From positions 1 to 64,000 of the forward strand of contig NZ_CAJYGK010000053.1 of the NCBI RefSeq assembly GCF_913773725.1: a stretch of 64,000 nt of DNA, given 5' to 3'. A program made the translations under genes and the position numbers. Under the pieces are notes generated by a model. It searched no databases. It was not told the DNA's origin and worked only from the letters and a program-made list of their open reading frames with translations. Within the stretch, counting starts at the first letter, position 1; every line of letters starts with the position of its first letter. This document shows, piece by piece, positions 54,856 through 64,000 of this stretch. This stretch comes from an uncultured Aquabacterium sp. (GTDB taxonomy: Bacteria; Pseudomonadota; Gammaproteobacteria; Burkholderiales; Burkholderiaceae_C).

Positions 54856-56130
54856 ATGAACACCGCCTCCTTTTTCCAGCACTCCGTGGCCCAGGTTGAT
54901 CCTGCTGTGGCCGCCGCCCTTGGCGACGAATTGCAGCGTCAGCAAGGCCAGCTCGAACTGATCGCTTCCGAGAACATCGTCTCGCGTGCTGTGCTTGACG
55001 CACAAGGCAGCGTCTTCACCAACAAGTACGCAGAGGGCTACCCCGGCAAGCGCTACTACGGCGGCTGTCAACACGCCGACACCATTGAACAGCTGGCCAT
55101 CGACCGCCTGTGCGAGCTCTTTGGCGCGCGCTTCGCCAACGTGCAGCCACATTCCGGTGCACAGGCCAACACGGCCGTGATGCTGGCCCTGGTGCAGCCG
55201 GGCGACACCGTGCTGGGCATGGCCCTGTCGGCGGGCGGCCACCTCACGCACGGCGCCAAGCCCGCGCTGTCAGGCAAGTGGTTCAAGGCCGTCCAGTACG
55301 GCGTCCGGCGCGAAGACCTGCGCATCGATTACGACGAGGTCGAGCGCTTGGCTGTCGAGCACAGCCCGAAGCTCATCATCGCTGGCTTCTCGGCCTACCC
55401 CCGCGAAATCGATTGGGCCCGGTTTCGCGCCATCGCCGACCGCGTGGGCGCCTACCTGATGGTCGACATGGCCCACGTGGCCGGCCTGGTGGCCGCCGGC
55501 GTCTATCCCAGCCCGGTGCAGCATGCCCACATCACCACCAGCACGACGCACAAGACGTTGCGCGGCCCGCGCGGTGGCGTGATCCTCACCAACGACGAGG
55601 AACTGGCCAAGAAGATCAATTCGGCCGTGTTCCCTGGCGCACAGGGCGGTCCGCTGATGCACGTCATTGCCGCAAAGGCTGTGGCTTTCGGCGAAGCGCT
55701 GCAGCCGGAGTTCAAGGCTTACGCCCGGCAGGTGGTGGCCAACGCCCGGGCCATGGCCGAGGTGCTCAAAGCCGGTGGCCTGGACATCGTGACCGGCGGC
55801 ACCGACAACCACCTGCTGCTCGTCGATCTGCGGCCACTGGGCCTCAAGGGCAACCAGACCGAGCAGGCGTTGGAGCGCGCGGGCATCACCTGCAACAAGA
55901 ACGGCATCCCCTTCGACGACGAGAAGCCCACCGTGACCTCGGGCATCCGTGTGGGGGCCGCCGCCATCACCAGCCGCGGGCTGAAAGAGGACGACTGCCG
56001 CGAAGTCGCCCGCCTGATCCTCGACGTGATGCAGGCCTTGCGCCAGAACCCCGAAGGCGACGCCAGGGTGGAAGCCCTGGTGCGTGAGCAGGTGCAGTCG
56101 CTGACCTCCCGCTTCCCGATCTACCGCTGA
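54856..56130 (+). CDS. glyA: Serine hydroxymethyltransferase
   Basis: A 424-aa PLP enzyme joining glycine and methylene-THF to give serine. [35 protein letters not shown], the PLP-lysine region [15 protein letters not shown] and [18 protein letters not shown] are all standard. In this cluster it consumes both products of sarcosine oxidation. It may be a pathway-dedicated second copy, as in pseudomonads; another glyA is not visible in the window. Confidence 0.97.
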   Translation: MNTASFFQHSVAQVDPAVAAALGDELQRQQGQLELIASENIVSRAVLDAQGSVFTNKYAEGYPGKRYYGGCQHADTIEQLAIDRLCELFGARFANVQPHSGAQANTAVMLALVQPGDTVLGMALSAGGHLTHGAKPALSGKWFKAVQYGVRREDLRIDYDEVERLAVEHSPKLIIAGFSAYPREIDWARFRAIADRVGAYLMVDMAHVAGLVAAGVYPSPVQHAHITTSTTHKTLRGPRGGVILTNDEELAKKINSAVFPGAQGGPLMHVIAAKAVAFGEALQPEFKAYARQVVANARAMAEVLKAGGLDIVTGGTDNHLLLVDLRPLGLKGNQTEQALERAGITCNKNGIPFDDEKPTVTSGIRVGAAAITSRGLKEDDCREVARLILDVMQALRQNPEGDARVEALVREQVQSLTSRFPIYR

Positions 56131-56155
56131 CCCTGGACACCGACGGAGCCTCGCC

Positions 56156-57139
56156 ATGTCTTTCGACGCCGCCGCCCTGCACCAGCAGTCCATCGTCATC
56201 GATGGCCTGATCATCGCCAACCTCGACCGCAGCGTCTTCGAAGACATGCGCAAAGGCGGTCTGACCGCCGCCAACTGCACCGTCTCGGTGTGGGAGGGCT
56301 TCGCCAAGACCGTCGACAACATCGCCAACCTCAAGCGCCTGATCCGCGACAACAGCGACCTCGTCATGCTGGCACGCAACGTGGCCGACATCGAGCTCGC
56401 CAAGGCGGAGGGCAAGACAGCGATCATCCTGGGCTTCCAGAACGGCTTCGCCTTCGAGGACAACCTGGGCTACATCGAGGCCTTCCATGACCTGGGCGTG
56501 CGCGTCGTCCAGCTTTGCTACAACACGCAGAACCTGATCGGCACCGGCTGCTACGAGCGCGATGGCGGCCTCTCGGGCTATGGCCGCGAAGTCATCGCCG
56601 AGATGAACCGCGTGGGCATCATGGTCGACCTGTCGCACGTGGGCAGCCAAACGTCTGAAGAGGCCATCCTGGCCTCGAAGAAGCCCGTGGCCTACACCCA
56701 CTGCCTGCCGCTGGGCCTGAAGGACCACCCGCGCAACAAGAGCGATGCCGAGCTGAAGTTCATCGCCGACCACGGCGGTTTCATCGGCGTGACCATGTTC
56801 TCGCCCTTCCTCAAGCGCGGCAATGAGTCCACTGTGCACGACTACGTCGAGGCCATCGACTACGTCATCAACGTGGCCGGCGAAGACTGCGTGGGTCTGG
56901 GCTCTGACTTCACCCAGGGCCATGGCCATGAGTTCTTCGAGTGGCTGACCCACGACAAGGGCCGCTGGCGCCGCCTCACCAACTTCGGGAAGGTCGTCAA
57001 CCCCGAAGGCATCCGCACGATCGGCGACTTCCCCAACCTGGCCGTGGCGATGGCGCAGGCCGGCTGGAGTGAGGCCCGCATCACCAAGGTGCTGGGCCGC
57101 AACTGGATGCGCTTTTTCCGCGACGTGTGGGGCGACTGA
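56156..57139 (+). CDS. Membrane-dipeptidase-family (peptidase M19) protein
   Basis: A 327-aa amidohydrolase-fold protein resembling renal dipeptidase. It has IVIDGLIIANLDRSVFEDM, KTAIILGFQNGFAFED, RVGIMVDLSHVGSQTSEEA, PVAYTHCLPLGLKDHPRNKS and LGSDFTQGHGHEF. The usual N-terminal metal motif HxD is altered to DGLIIAN, so a metal site may be incomplete. The equivalent gene sits in the betaine cluster of Pseudomonas aeruginosa. There is no signal peptide, so it is cytoplasmic; its substrate is unproven. Confidence 0.85.
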   Translation: MSFDAAALHQQSIVIDGLIIANLDRSVFEDMRKGGLTAANCTVSVWEGFAKTVDNIANLKRLIRDNSDLVMLARNVADIELAKAEGKTAIILGFQNGFAFEDNLGYIEAFHDLGVRVVQLCYNTQNLIGTGCYERDGGLSGYGREVIAEMNRVGIMVDLSHVGSQTSEEAILASKKPVAYTHCLPLGLKDHPRNKSDAELKFIADHGGFIGVTMFSPFLKRGNESTVHDYVEAIDYVINVAGEDCVGLGSDFTQGHGHEFFEWLTHDKGRWRRLTNFGKVVNPEGIRTIGDFPNLAVAMAQAGWSEARITKVLGRNWMRFFRDVWGD

Positions 57140-57201
57140 CCCCTCTCCGCGCCTCATGCCCAAGTCCTGCCCCTCATCCCCCACCTGATCCCTGCCCGAC
57201 C

Positions 57202-57744
57202 ATGCAACCGCAACTGCCCATTGACGTGCACCCCGAGACCGGCATCTGGACCACCGATGGTCTGCCGATGATCTATGTGCCCCGCCACTTCTTCGTGAAC
57301 AACCACGTCGAAGCCGAGGCCGCCATCGGCAAGGAAGCCTATGCCGCGAGCCTGTACAAGGCGGGATACCGCTCGGCCTACTTCTGGTGCAGCCAGGAGA
57401 GCAAGACCCACGGCCTCAAGGGGCTGGCTTGCTACGAGCACTATCTCAAGCGCTTGTCGCAACGGGGCTGGGGCCTGTTCAGCTTCCAGGAGGTGGATGC
57501 AGCCACTGGACACGCCCGCATCCGCCTGGACCACTCGGTCTTCGTGCTGGCCCAGGGCATCGCGGGTGTGCCGGTGAACAAGGACAAGCTTTGCTACCTG
57601 TTTGCCGGCTGGTTCTCGGGCGCCATGGACTGGGTCGCCGATGACACCGGTGCGGCCTACCGTACCGAGAGCACCGAAACACAGTGCGCCGCCGAAGGGC
57701 ATGACCACTGCGTCTTCACGGTGTGGCCAATCGCCGCGGGCTGA
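57202..57744 (+). CDS. V4R-domain protein of the betaine cluster (DUF5943-like)
   Basis: A 180-aa protein. The C-terminal part has YLFAGWFSGAMDWVADDTGA and CAAEGHDHCVFTVWPIA, matching the 4-vinyl-reductase (V4R) small-molecule-binding fold with its paired Cys. Upstream is SAYFWCSQESKTHGLKGLAC. A homologue regularly lies between the dipeptidase-like gene and dgcA in betaine clusters. Its role is not established; it may bind a pathway metabolite. Starts at 57202. Confidence 0.78.
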   Translation: MQPQLPIDVHPETGIWTTDGLPMIYVPRHFFVNNHVEAEAAIGKEAYAASLYKAGYRSAYFWCSQESKTHGLKGLACYEHYLKRLSQRGWGLFSFQEVDAATGHARIRLDHSVFVLAQGIAGVPVNKDKLCYLFAGWFSGAMDWVADDTGAAYRTESTETQCAAEGHDHCVFTVWPIAAG

Positions 57745-57755
57745 GGGACCGGGCC

Positions 57756-59816
57756 ATGCGATACCCCCATCTGTTCGAGCCGATTCAGCTCAACCAGCTG
57801 ACGATTCGCAACCGCATCGTCAGCACGGCCCACGCCGAGGTCTATGCCGAGAACGGCGCCCCGGGTGAGCGCTACATCCGCTACTACGAGGAGAAGGCGA
57901 AGGGCGGCGTGGGCCTGGCCATCTGCGGCGGCTCCAGCACCGTGTCGAAGGACAGCCCCTGGAGCTGGTGGGCCTCGGTCAACCTGGGCACCGATGCCGT
58001 CATCGAGCCGCTCAACCGCCTGGCCACGACCATGCACAAGCATGGCGCGAAGATCATGATCCAGGCCACGCACATGGGCCGCCGCAGTGCCTGGCATGGC
58101 GAATCCTGGCCGCACCTGGTCAGCCCCTCGGGCATCCGCGAGCCGGTGCACCGGGGCAATGCCAAGACCATCGAGGTCGAAGAAATCCGTCGCATCATCC
58201 GCGACTTCGCCCAGGCCGCACGCCGCGTGAAGGCCGCCGGCATGGACGGCATGGAAGTGTCGGCGGCGCACCAGCAGCTGATCGACCAGTTCTGGAGCCC
58301 GCGCGTCAACCACCGCACCGATGAATGGGGCGGCAGCCTGGAGAACCGCCTGCGCTTTGGCATCGAGGTGCTCAAGGCCATCCGCGCGGAAGTGGGCCGC
58401 GACTTCTGCATCGGCATGCGCATGTGCGGAGACGAGTTCCACGAAGACGGCATCTCGCACGAGCACGCCAAAGAGATCGCCCAGGCCATGACCGAGACGG
58501 GCCTGATCGACTTCCTGAGCGTGGTCGGTTCGGGCGCCGACACGCACAACACCCTGGCCAACTGCATGCCGCCGATGGCCCTGCCACCCGAGCCCTTCGT
58601 GCACCTGGCCGCTGGTATCAAGCAGGTGTCCAAGGTGCCGGTGATGCACGCGCAAAGCATCCGCGACGCCTCGCAGGCCGAGCGCCTGCTGGCCAGCGGC
58701 ATGGTTGACATGGTCGGCATGACCCGCGCCCAGATCGCCGACCCGCACATGGTCATCAAGATCCGCGACGGCAAGGAAGACCAGATCAAGCAGTGCGTGG
58801 GCGCCAACTACTGCATCGACCGCCAGTACAACGGCCTGGACGTGCTGTGTGTGCAGAACGCCGCCACCAGCCGCGAGCAGACCATGCCGCACACCATCAC
58901 CCCCACCACCGGCCCGAAGCGCAAGGTGGTGGTGGTGGGTGCCGGCCCCGCTGGCCTGGAGGCCGCCCGTGTGGCGCGCGAGCGGGGTCACGACGTGGTG
59001 CTGTTCGAGAAGCAGGCGAGCGTGGGTGGTCAGGTGAACCTGGCTGCCAAGGCCCCGAAGCGCGAACAGATGGCCGGCATCATCCGCTGGTTCGACCTCG
59101 AGACGCAGCGCCTGGGCGTGGACCGCCGCCTGGGCGTCGACGCCGATGTCGCCATGATCATGGACGAGCGGCCCGACATCGTGGTGCTGGCCACGGGCGG
59201 TGTGCCCTTCACCGACCAGGTGCCGGCCTGGGGTGAAGCAGACGGCCTCATCGTCAGCGGCTGGGACATCCTGAGCGGCAAGGTGGCCCCGAAGGACAAC
59301 GTGCTGGTCTACGACGGCATCAGCACCCATGCGGGCGCGGGCGTGGCGCACTACATCGCCGAGCGCGGCAAGCTGGTCGAGGTGGTCACGCCGGACGTGA
59401 AGGTCTCGGACGATGTGGGGGGCACCACCTTCCCCATCTTCTACCGCCAGATGTACGCCCAAGGCGTGATCCAGACGCCCAACTTCTGGCTGGACCGCGT
59501 CTACCGCGAAGGCGACAAGCTGATTGCCGTGCTGCGCAACGAGTACACCGAAGCCCAGGAAGAGCGGGCCGTCGACCAGGTCGTGGTGGAAAACGGCATC
59601 AAGCCCAACGATGGCCTGTACTGGCAACTCAAGGCCCGCTCAGCCAACCAGGGCCAGACCGACATCGACGCCCTGTTCGATGCCAAGCCGCAGCCGGCGC
59701 TGTCCCAGCCCCTGGGCTCGGGCCAGTTCCTCCTGTACCGCGTGGGCGACTGCATCTCGATGCACAACATCCATGCCGCCATCTACGACGCCCTGCGTCT
59801 GTGCAAGGACTTCTGA
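57756..59816 (+). CDS. dgcA: Dimethylglycine demethylase subunit DgcA
   Basis: A 686-aa flavoprotein. The N-terminal FMN-binding TIM barrel (old yellow enzyme type, about 1-345) includes ATHMGRRSAWHGESW and SAAHQQLIDQFWSPRVNHRT. A [4Fe-4S] site follows (CVGANYCIDR, LCVQN), then FAD/NAD domains starting RKVVVVGAGPAGLEAARVAR. It demethylates dimethylglycine to sarcosine with DgcB as electron partner. 11 bp after the V4R gene and 2 bp before dgcB. Confidence 0.95.
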   Translation: MRYPHLFEPIQLNQLTIRNRIVSTAHAEVYAENGAPGERYIRYYEEKAKGGVGLAICGGSSTVSKDSPWSWWASVNLGTDAVIEPLNRLATTMHKHGAKIMIQATHMGRRSAWHGESWPHLVSPSGIREPVHRGNAKTIEVEEIRRIIRDFAQAARRVKAAGMDGMEVSAAHQQLIDQFWSPRVNHRTDEWGGSLENRLRFGIEVLKAIRAEVGRDFCIGMRMCGDEFHEDGISHEHAKEIAQAMTETGLIDFLSVVGSGADTHNTLANCMPPMALPPEPFVHLAAGIKQVSKVPVMHAQSIRDASQAERLLASGMVDMVGMTRAQIADPHMVIKIRDGKEDQIKQCVGANYCIDRQYNGLDVLCVQNAATSREQTMPHTITPTTGPKRKVVVVGAGPAGLEAARVARERGHDVVLFEKQASVGGQVNLAAKAPKREQMAGIIRWFDLETQRLGVDRRLGVDADVAMIMDERPDIVVLATGGVPFTDQVPAWGEADGLIVSGWDILSGKVAPKDNVLVYDGISTHAGAGVAHYIAERGKLVEVVTPDVKVSDDVGGTTFPIFYRQMYAQGVIQTPNFWLDRVYREGDKLIAVLRNEYTEAQEERAVDQVVVENGIKPNDGLYWQLKARSANQGQTDIDALFDAKPQPALSQPLGSGQFLLYRVGDCISMHNIHAAIYDALRLCKDF

Positions 59817-59818
59817 TC

Positions 59819-61792
59819 ATGGGACTGCCTCAACTGGTCAGCGCCCTGTTCTGGGCCGCCGTGCTGGCCTTGGGACTGGGCCTGGCGAAACGCGCAACGC
59901 TGTGGCGCCAAGGCCGCCGGGCCGCAGTGAACTGGGCCGACTTGTTGCAGGTGCCCAAACGCTACTTCGTGGACCTGCACGACGTGGTGGCCAAGGAACC
60001 CTTTGTGGCGCGCGCGCACGTCTTCACTGCGGGCGGTGGCCTGGCCGCCCTGGCCCTGGTTGGACTGAACTACGGCCTGGGGCTGTACAGCCGTGTGCTG
60101 GACGTGGCCCTGCTGCTGGCCGGCCTGGCCATGCTGGTGGGCACAGCCATGATGGCGCAGCGCCGCCGCCAGGCGCCAACCCGCCTGTCCAAAGGACCAT
60201 GGCAGCGCCTGCCTTACAGCCTGATGCTGTTTGCCGCAGCAGCCGTGGCCATCGGCCTGCTGGGCGCGCAAGCCGCCACCTGGCTGGCTGCGCTGGTGGC
60301 CGCCGCCTTCGCCCTCGGCGCCGCCGAGCTGGCCCTGGGCATTGGCCTGGGCGGGCCCATGAAGCACGCGGTGGCCGGCCTGATCCACCTGGGTTTGCAT
60401 CCGCGCCCCGAGCGCTTCGCGCCGGCCGTGCCCACGGGCCAGGCCATTGGCGCCTCGGCCCTGCGCCGTACGCCGCTGCCCAAGGTGCCTCAGCCGCAGA
60501 CCGTGGCCCGCGGCGGTGCATCGGCACGCGTCATCCCCATCCGCGCCGAGCGCCCGATGGGCGTGCGCCGGCCCCGCGACTTTGCGTGGAACAAACTGCT
60601 GTCCTTCGATGCCTGCGTGCAATGCGGCAAGTGTGAAGCGGCCTGCCCGGCCAAGGCCGCAGGCCAGCCCTTGAACCCCAAGAAGCTCATCCAGGACATG
60701 GTGGTGGGCATGGCGGGTGGCAGCGATGCCGCCTACGCCGGCAGCCCCTATCCAGGCCAGGCCGTGGGCCAGCACCAGGGCGCGCCCGACCAGGCCATCG
60801 TGCCCGGCCTGGTCGGTGCCGAGACCCTGTGGTCCTGCACCACCTGCCGCGCCTGCGTGCAAGCCTGCCCCATGCTGATCGAGCACGTGGACACGGTGGT
60901 CGACATCCGCCGCGGCCTGACGCTGAACGATGGCGTGGTGCCCAACAAGGGCGCCGAAGCGCTGACCAACCTGCGTGAAACCGACACCATCGGCGGGCAC
61001 CCCTTGAGCGCCCGTGCCAACTGGGCCGTGGACCTGAACGTGCCCACGCTGCGCCCGCACGCCAGCAGCGGCGACAGCACCGACTGGCTGCTGCTGATCG
61101 GCGAAGGCGGCTTCGACATGCGCTACCAGCGCACGCTGCGCGCCCTGGTCAAGACGCTGAAGCATGCGGGCGTGCAAGTGGCCCTGCTCGGTGAGGCGGA
61201 GACCGACTGCGGCGACCTCGCCCGCCGCCTGGGCGACGAAGCCGGCTTCCAGCGTCTGGCCCAGCAGCTGATCGACACGCTCAAGCAGCACCGCTTTGCC
61301 CGCATCGTGACGGCCGATCCCCACGTGCTGCACACGGTCAAGAACGAGTACCCCGCCCTGGGCGCCAGCTTTGAGGTGTGGCACCACAGCCAGTTGCTGG
61401 CTGACCTGCTGGATAACGGCAGACTGAAGGCGGCTCCCGGTCAGCGTCTGCCCAGTGTCACGTACCACGACCCCTGCTACCTGGGCCGCTACAACCGGGA
61501 AGTGCAAGCGCCGCGTGACGCACTGAAGGCGATCGGCATTCAGCTCACCGAGATGGGGATGCACGCCCAGGCCGCCCGCTGCTGCGGCGGTGGCGGCGGC
61601 GCGCCGTGGACCGACATTCCCGGCGAGACCCGCATCCCGGATCTGCGCATGGCGGATGCCCGCGCCACCGGCGCTCAGGTGGTGGCCGTGGCCTGCCCGC
61701 AATGCACCGCCATGCTGGAGGGCGTCGTGGGGCCGCGCCCAGAGGTGCTCGACATCGCCGAGCTCGTGGCCCGCGCCGTGGAGGTGGCATGA
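59819..61792 (+). CDS. dgcB: Dimethylglycine demethylase iron-sulfur membrane subunit DgcB
   Basis: A 657-aa protein. Four N-terminal membrane helices are followed by two 4Fe-4S motifs (CVQCGKCEAACPAKA; CTTCRACVQACPMLIEH) and CCG heterodisulfide-reductase-like domains (YHDPCYLGRYN; RCCGGGGGAPW; VACPQCTAML). It carries electrons from DgcA toward the quinone pool, probably with the adjacent ETF-like proteins. Its stop overlaps the next start (ATGA). Confidence 0.93.
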   Translation: MGLPQLVSALFWAAVLALGLGLAKRATLWRQGRRAAVNWADLLQVPKRYFVDLHDVVAKEPFVARAHVFTAGGGLAALALVGLNYGLGLYSRVLDVALLLAGLAMLVGTAMMAQRRRQAPTRLSKGPWQRLPYSLMLFAAAAVAIGLLGAQAATWLAALVAAAFALGAAELALGIGLGGPMKHAVAGLIHLGLHPRPERFAPAVPTGQAIGASALRRTPLPKVPQPQTVARGGASARVIPIRAERPMGVRRPRDFAWNKLLSFDACVQCGKCEAACPAKAAGQPLNPKKLIQDMVVGMAGGSDAAYAGSPYPGQAVGQHQGAPDQAIVPGLVGAETLWSCTTCRACVQACPMLIEHVDTVVDIRRGLTLNDGVVPNKGAEALTNLRETDTIGGHPLSARANWAVDLNVPTLRPHASSGDSTDWLLLIGEGGFDMRYQRTLRALVKTLKHAGVQVALLGEAETDCGDLARRLGDEAGFQRLAQQLIDTLKQHRFARIVTADPHVLHTVKNEYPALGASFEVWHHSQLLADLLDNGRLKAAPGQRLPSVTYHDPCYLGRYNREVQAPRDALKAIGIQLTEMGMHAQAARCCGGGGGAPWTDIPGETRIPDLRMADARATGAQVVAVACPQCTAMLEGVVGPRPEVLDIAELVARAVEVA

Positions 61793-62961
61793 ACCATCTC
61801 GTCGACCCCGGCCTGCTGCAGGCCGCCCCCACCGGGCTGCCCCGTGTGGACCCACGCCGCCCCGCGGTGATCGCCCCATCTGGCTTGCGTCGCATCGTGT
61901 TGGGCAGCACCGAAGGCGAGCGCCTGACTGCCCGCACGGCACATGACGTGCAGGCCCGCGGCCTGCGCGCCGCCGGTCCCTTCCGCCATTGCGTGCTGGT
62001 GGTGTGCCACACCGACCGGGGTACGCTCGATGGTCACGCCCGCCAAGTGGTGGCGCTGGCCGCCATGCTGGCCACTGCCGACACCGAGGTGGTGCTGGCC
62101 ACCCTTGGCCCCTGCCACGACGACGTGGCCGACATGGGCGCCGACCGCCTGCTCTGCTTGCCGGACGCCGTGCGAGAGCAGCATGGCCTGGACGCGGCGG
62201 CGCAATGGCTCACCGACCTGCACCAGCAACTGCGCCCCACATTGACCTGTCTGCCGGATCACGATGCCGACGCCGACCTCGGTCGCCGCTTTGCAGCTGG
62301 CCGCCAGCTCACCTTGGCTGCCTCGGTGGTGGAGGTCCAGCGACATGGTGCGGGCCTGCATTGGCGGGTGCGTGTCAACGCCCGGGAAGATGCGCTGTGC
62401 AGTGCCCCGCAGGTGGCGCTGCTCGCGCCGGGCGTGGCCCGCACCGACCTGCCCTTCGTGGGGCTGGGACGCCGCTGGGATGCCGATGAACACGGCATGC
62501 CACCTCGCTGGCCCGCCCAGGAGGACGCTGGACTCGAAGACCTGGGCGTCGAGCCCGGTGATGCCCGCACGGTGGCGCTCGAAGAAGCCGACTTCATCCT
62601 CGCCGCGGGCAACGGTGTGACCGATCTCGCTTTGTTTCAGCAGTTGGCTGATGCGCTGGGCGCCGCCACCGGTGCCTCCCGTGTGGCCGTTGACGATGGC
62701 CGCTTTCCGCGCAGCAAGCAGATCGGCGCGACGGGCAAGACGGTCAAGGCGACGACCTACTTGGCCGTCGGCATCTCGGGTGCGGTGCAACACCTGCAAG
62801 GCATCAAGGACTGCCGCCACGTGATTGCCGTGAACACGGATGCCGCTGCCCCCATGGCCCGACGTGCCGCCTTGATGGCCGTCGAGGACAGCACCGCCTT
62901 GATGCGCGAACTGCTGGCCTTGGTGCAGGCCCACCGACAGGCCCGTAAGGAGACCCTCTGA
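61789..62961 (+). CDS. etfA: Electron transfer flavoprotein alpha subunit (betaine cluster type)
   Basis: A 390-aa ETF alpha-like protein. The C-terminal FAD domain has SRVAVDDGRFPRSKQIGATG, KTVKATTYLAVGISGAVQHL and KDCRHVIAVNTDAAAPM. The N-terminal 50 residues are an extra extension and the middle is more divergent than housekeeping EtfA. It probably takes electrons from DgcA/DgcB. The one-base overlap with etfB (TGATG) indicates coupling. Confidence 0.9.
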   Translation: MNHLVDPGLLQAAPTGLPRVDPRRPAVIAPSGLRRIVLGSTEGERLTARTAHDVQARGLRAAGPFRHCVLVVCHTDRGTLDGHARQVVALAAMLATADTEVVLATLGPCHDDVADMGADRLLCLPDAVREQHGLDAAAQWLTDLHQQLRPTLTCLPDHDADADLGRRFAAGRQLTLAASVVEVQRHGAGLHWRVRVNAREDALCSAPQVALLAPGVARTDLPFVGLGRRWDADEHGMPPRWPAQEDAGLEDLGVEPGDARTVALEEADFILAAGNGVTDLALFQQLADALGAATGASRVAVDDGRFPRSKQIGATGKTVKATTYLAVGISGAVQHLQGIKDCRHVIAVNTDAAAPMARRAALMAVEDSTALMRELLALVQAHRQARKETL

Positions 62962-63752
62962 TGCCCCACATCACCGTGTTGGTCGGCCAGCGACCTCATC
63001 CCGTCAGTGGTCGCATGGTGCGTGCGCCTGGCGATGCCGTGGCCGTGTCACTCGCGCTGCAGTGCGTGGGGGCCGAGCACGTGCGCCTGCTCAGTGCGGG
63101 AGCCCTCGACCTGGAGGTCGCACGCGCTTATCTGGCCCTGGGCGCCCGCACGATCGACGTGCTCAGCGTGGCGCCGGGTGAGGACGCGGCCTTCGTGCTG
63201 GCCGACGCCATCGCCTCGGGCAGCACGGACACGCAGGACCTCGTGTTCACCGGGCTGCGCGGCGAGGACGGGCTGGCTTCAGGCGCGTTGCCGTACACCC
63301 TGGCCCGGCACTTGCGTTGCCAGGTCATGCGCGATGTTGTGGGCCTTCAGACCGAAGGAGCCGCCTGGCGGGTGACCCAGGCCTTGCCCAAAGGGGCCAG
63401 ACGCCAGTGGCGCCTCTTGCGTCCGGCCGTGCTGGCCATCCATCCGTCGGCTGCGGTCACCCAGCGGCACGCGCATGCGGCCGTGCTGAGTGGCGAGGTG
63501 CGGCTCATCGATGCGCCGACGGCGTCGGCCTTGACCCAGCCCGCCGGGCCCACCTGGCAGCGCGTGCCTGCATCCCGGCGCCTGGTGCCGCTTGACGTCC
63601 CCCGAGCGCAAAGCGGGCACAGCCGGATGCTGGGTGCCATCGGCAGTGATGCCGCCGCGACGCCAGCGCAGGTGCTCAAGACTGGCACCGCGCAAGACAA
63701 GGCGCGTGCGGTCTTCGAGTACCTGCAAGCGAACGCCTTGCTGCCTTTCTGA
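62961..63752 (+). CDS. etfB: Electron transfer flavoprotein beta subunit (betaine cluster type)
   Basis: A 263-aa ETF beta-like protein: RMVRAPGDAVAVSLALQCVG, YLALGARTIDVLSVAPGEDA, DLVFTGLRGEDGLASGALPY, RPAVLAIHPSAAVT. It forms a heterodimer with the preceding gene product. Divergent from housekeeping EtfB but in the conserved dgcAB-etf order. 59 bp before gbcA. Confidence 0.88.
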   Translation: MPHITVLVGQRPHPVSGRMVRAPGDAVAVSLALQCVGAEHVRLLSAGALDLEVARAYLALGARTIDVLSVAPGEDAAFVLADAIASGSTDTQDLVFTGLRGEDGLASGALPYTLARHLRCQVMRDVVGLQTEGAAWRVTQALPKGARRQWRLLRPAVLAIHPSAAVTQRHAHAAVLSGEVRLIDAPTASALTQPAGPTWQRVPASRRLVPLDVPRAQSGHSRMLGAIGSDAAATPAQVLKTGTAQDKARAVFEYLQANALLPF

Positions 63753-63811
63753 CCTTGTTCACTTCCACCGCTTCTAGCCCATCTCACTTCCGACTCGCGA
63801 AAGACCCATCA

Positions 63812-64000
63812 TGTCCAACGCCCAGAACCATCTGCTCAACGACCTGCTCGAACGCCGCCGCCCCGGCTACAGCCTCGAGGCCCCGTTCTACCTGAGCCAC
63901 GAAGTCTTCCAGGCCGATGTGCAGCGCATCTTCGGTCAGCACTGGATCTTTGTGGCCGTCGAGCCTCAGATCCCGGAGGCGGGCGACTACCTGACCGTCG
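63812..64000 (+). CDS. gbcA: Glycine betaine monooxygenase oxygenase subunit (partial, 5' end)
   Basis: The first 63 codons of a Rieske non-heme iron oxygenase alpha subunit, cut by the window end. It begins MSNAQNHLLNDLLERRRPGY and has the family N-terminus (EAPFYLSHEVFQADVQRIFG, HWIFVAVEPQIPEAGDYLTV) just before the expected Rieske CxH motif. Position after dgcAB-etf supports GbcA, which with GbcB removes one methyl from glycine betaine to give dimethylglycine and formaldehyde. Confidence 0.85.

Noticed and set aside
57657-61942. Long minus-strand frames (656 and 719 aa) antisense to dgcA and dgcB
   Set aside because: His/Gln/Ala-rich chance translations opposite strongly supported flavoprotein and iron-sulfur genes.

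Overview
The window suggests a high-GC beta-proteobacterium of the order Burkholderiales, in a Leptothrix/Ideonella/Aquabacterium-like lineage (inferred from protein flavour and gene order, not from a database search). It contains the chromosomal replication-origin neighbourhood (mnmE, yidC, yidD, rnpA, rpmH, dnaA, dnaN, gyrB). A lower-GC genomic island lies on its left and a large glycine betaine / dimethylglycine / sarcosine catabolic cluster on its right.

Region 1-9356 is the right end of an integrated island. A 405-aa tyrosine recombinase lies beside the 3' end of mnmE, the same insertion point used by Salmonella genomic island 1. The cargo is two convergent operons that overlap at their 3' ends. 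The plus-strand operon (1625-4797) encodes an acyl-carrier-like protein, a Xre regulator, an ImmA/IrrE metallopeptidase fused to a chagasin-like (I42) cysteine-protease-inhibitor domain, a papain-like C1 peptidase, and a thymidylate-synthase-like protein. The minus-strand operon (7016-4767) encodes a DUF4031 protein, a MazG-type NTP pyrophosphohydrolase and a uracil-DNA-glycosylase-like protein. A divergent Xre regulator and a perfect 14-bp palindrome sit at its head. The protease/inhibitor pairing combined with the nucleotide/DNA-base enzymes is the best candidate here for an undescribed conflict or defence system.

Region 9357-22327 is core: mnmE, a sterol-desaturase-family hydroxylase, a 42-aa membrane peptide, the overlapping rnpA-yidD-yidC genes, rpmH, then dnaA-dnaN-gyrB. 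The dnaA-dnaN gap is a DnaA-box-rich origin region that contains an ancient duplication with a constant 370-bp offset. A HEPN/MNT pair follows gyrB.

Region 22431-47839 is mixed housekeeping. It includes a FUSC/YccS membrane protein, a Fur-box-preceded operon (beta-barrel protein, FMN-binding protein, ApbE, b-type cytochrome-like protein), a 2OG-Fe(II) oxygenase divergent from an NMT1-like binding protein, and a bufferin/HvfA-type metallopeptide operon with its own ECF sigma and zinc-finger anti-sigma. It also holds leuA with a divergent Lrp regulator, a methyltransferase / radical SAM / glycosyltransferase trio, an EAL-CBS-GGDEF protein, a NERD-UvrD helicase, purU and folB.

Region 47970-64000 is the betaine pathway: sdaA, soxBDAG, glyA, a renal-dipeptidase-like gene, a V4R-domain gene, dgcA, dgcB, etfA, etfB and the start of gbcA. 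Together these take glycine betaine to glycine, serine and pyruvate. Methyl groups pass to tetrahydrofolate, whose one-carbon load PurU can release as formate; FolB may support the folate pool.
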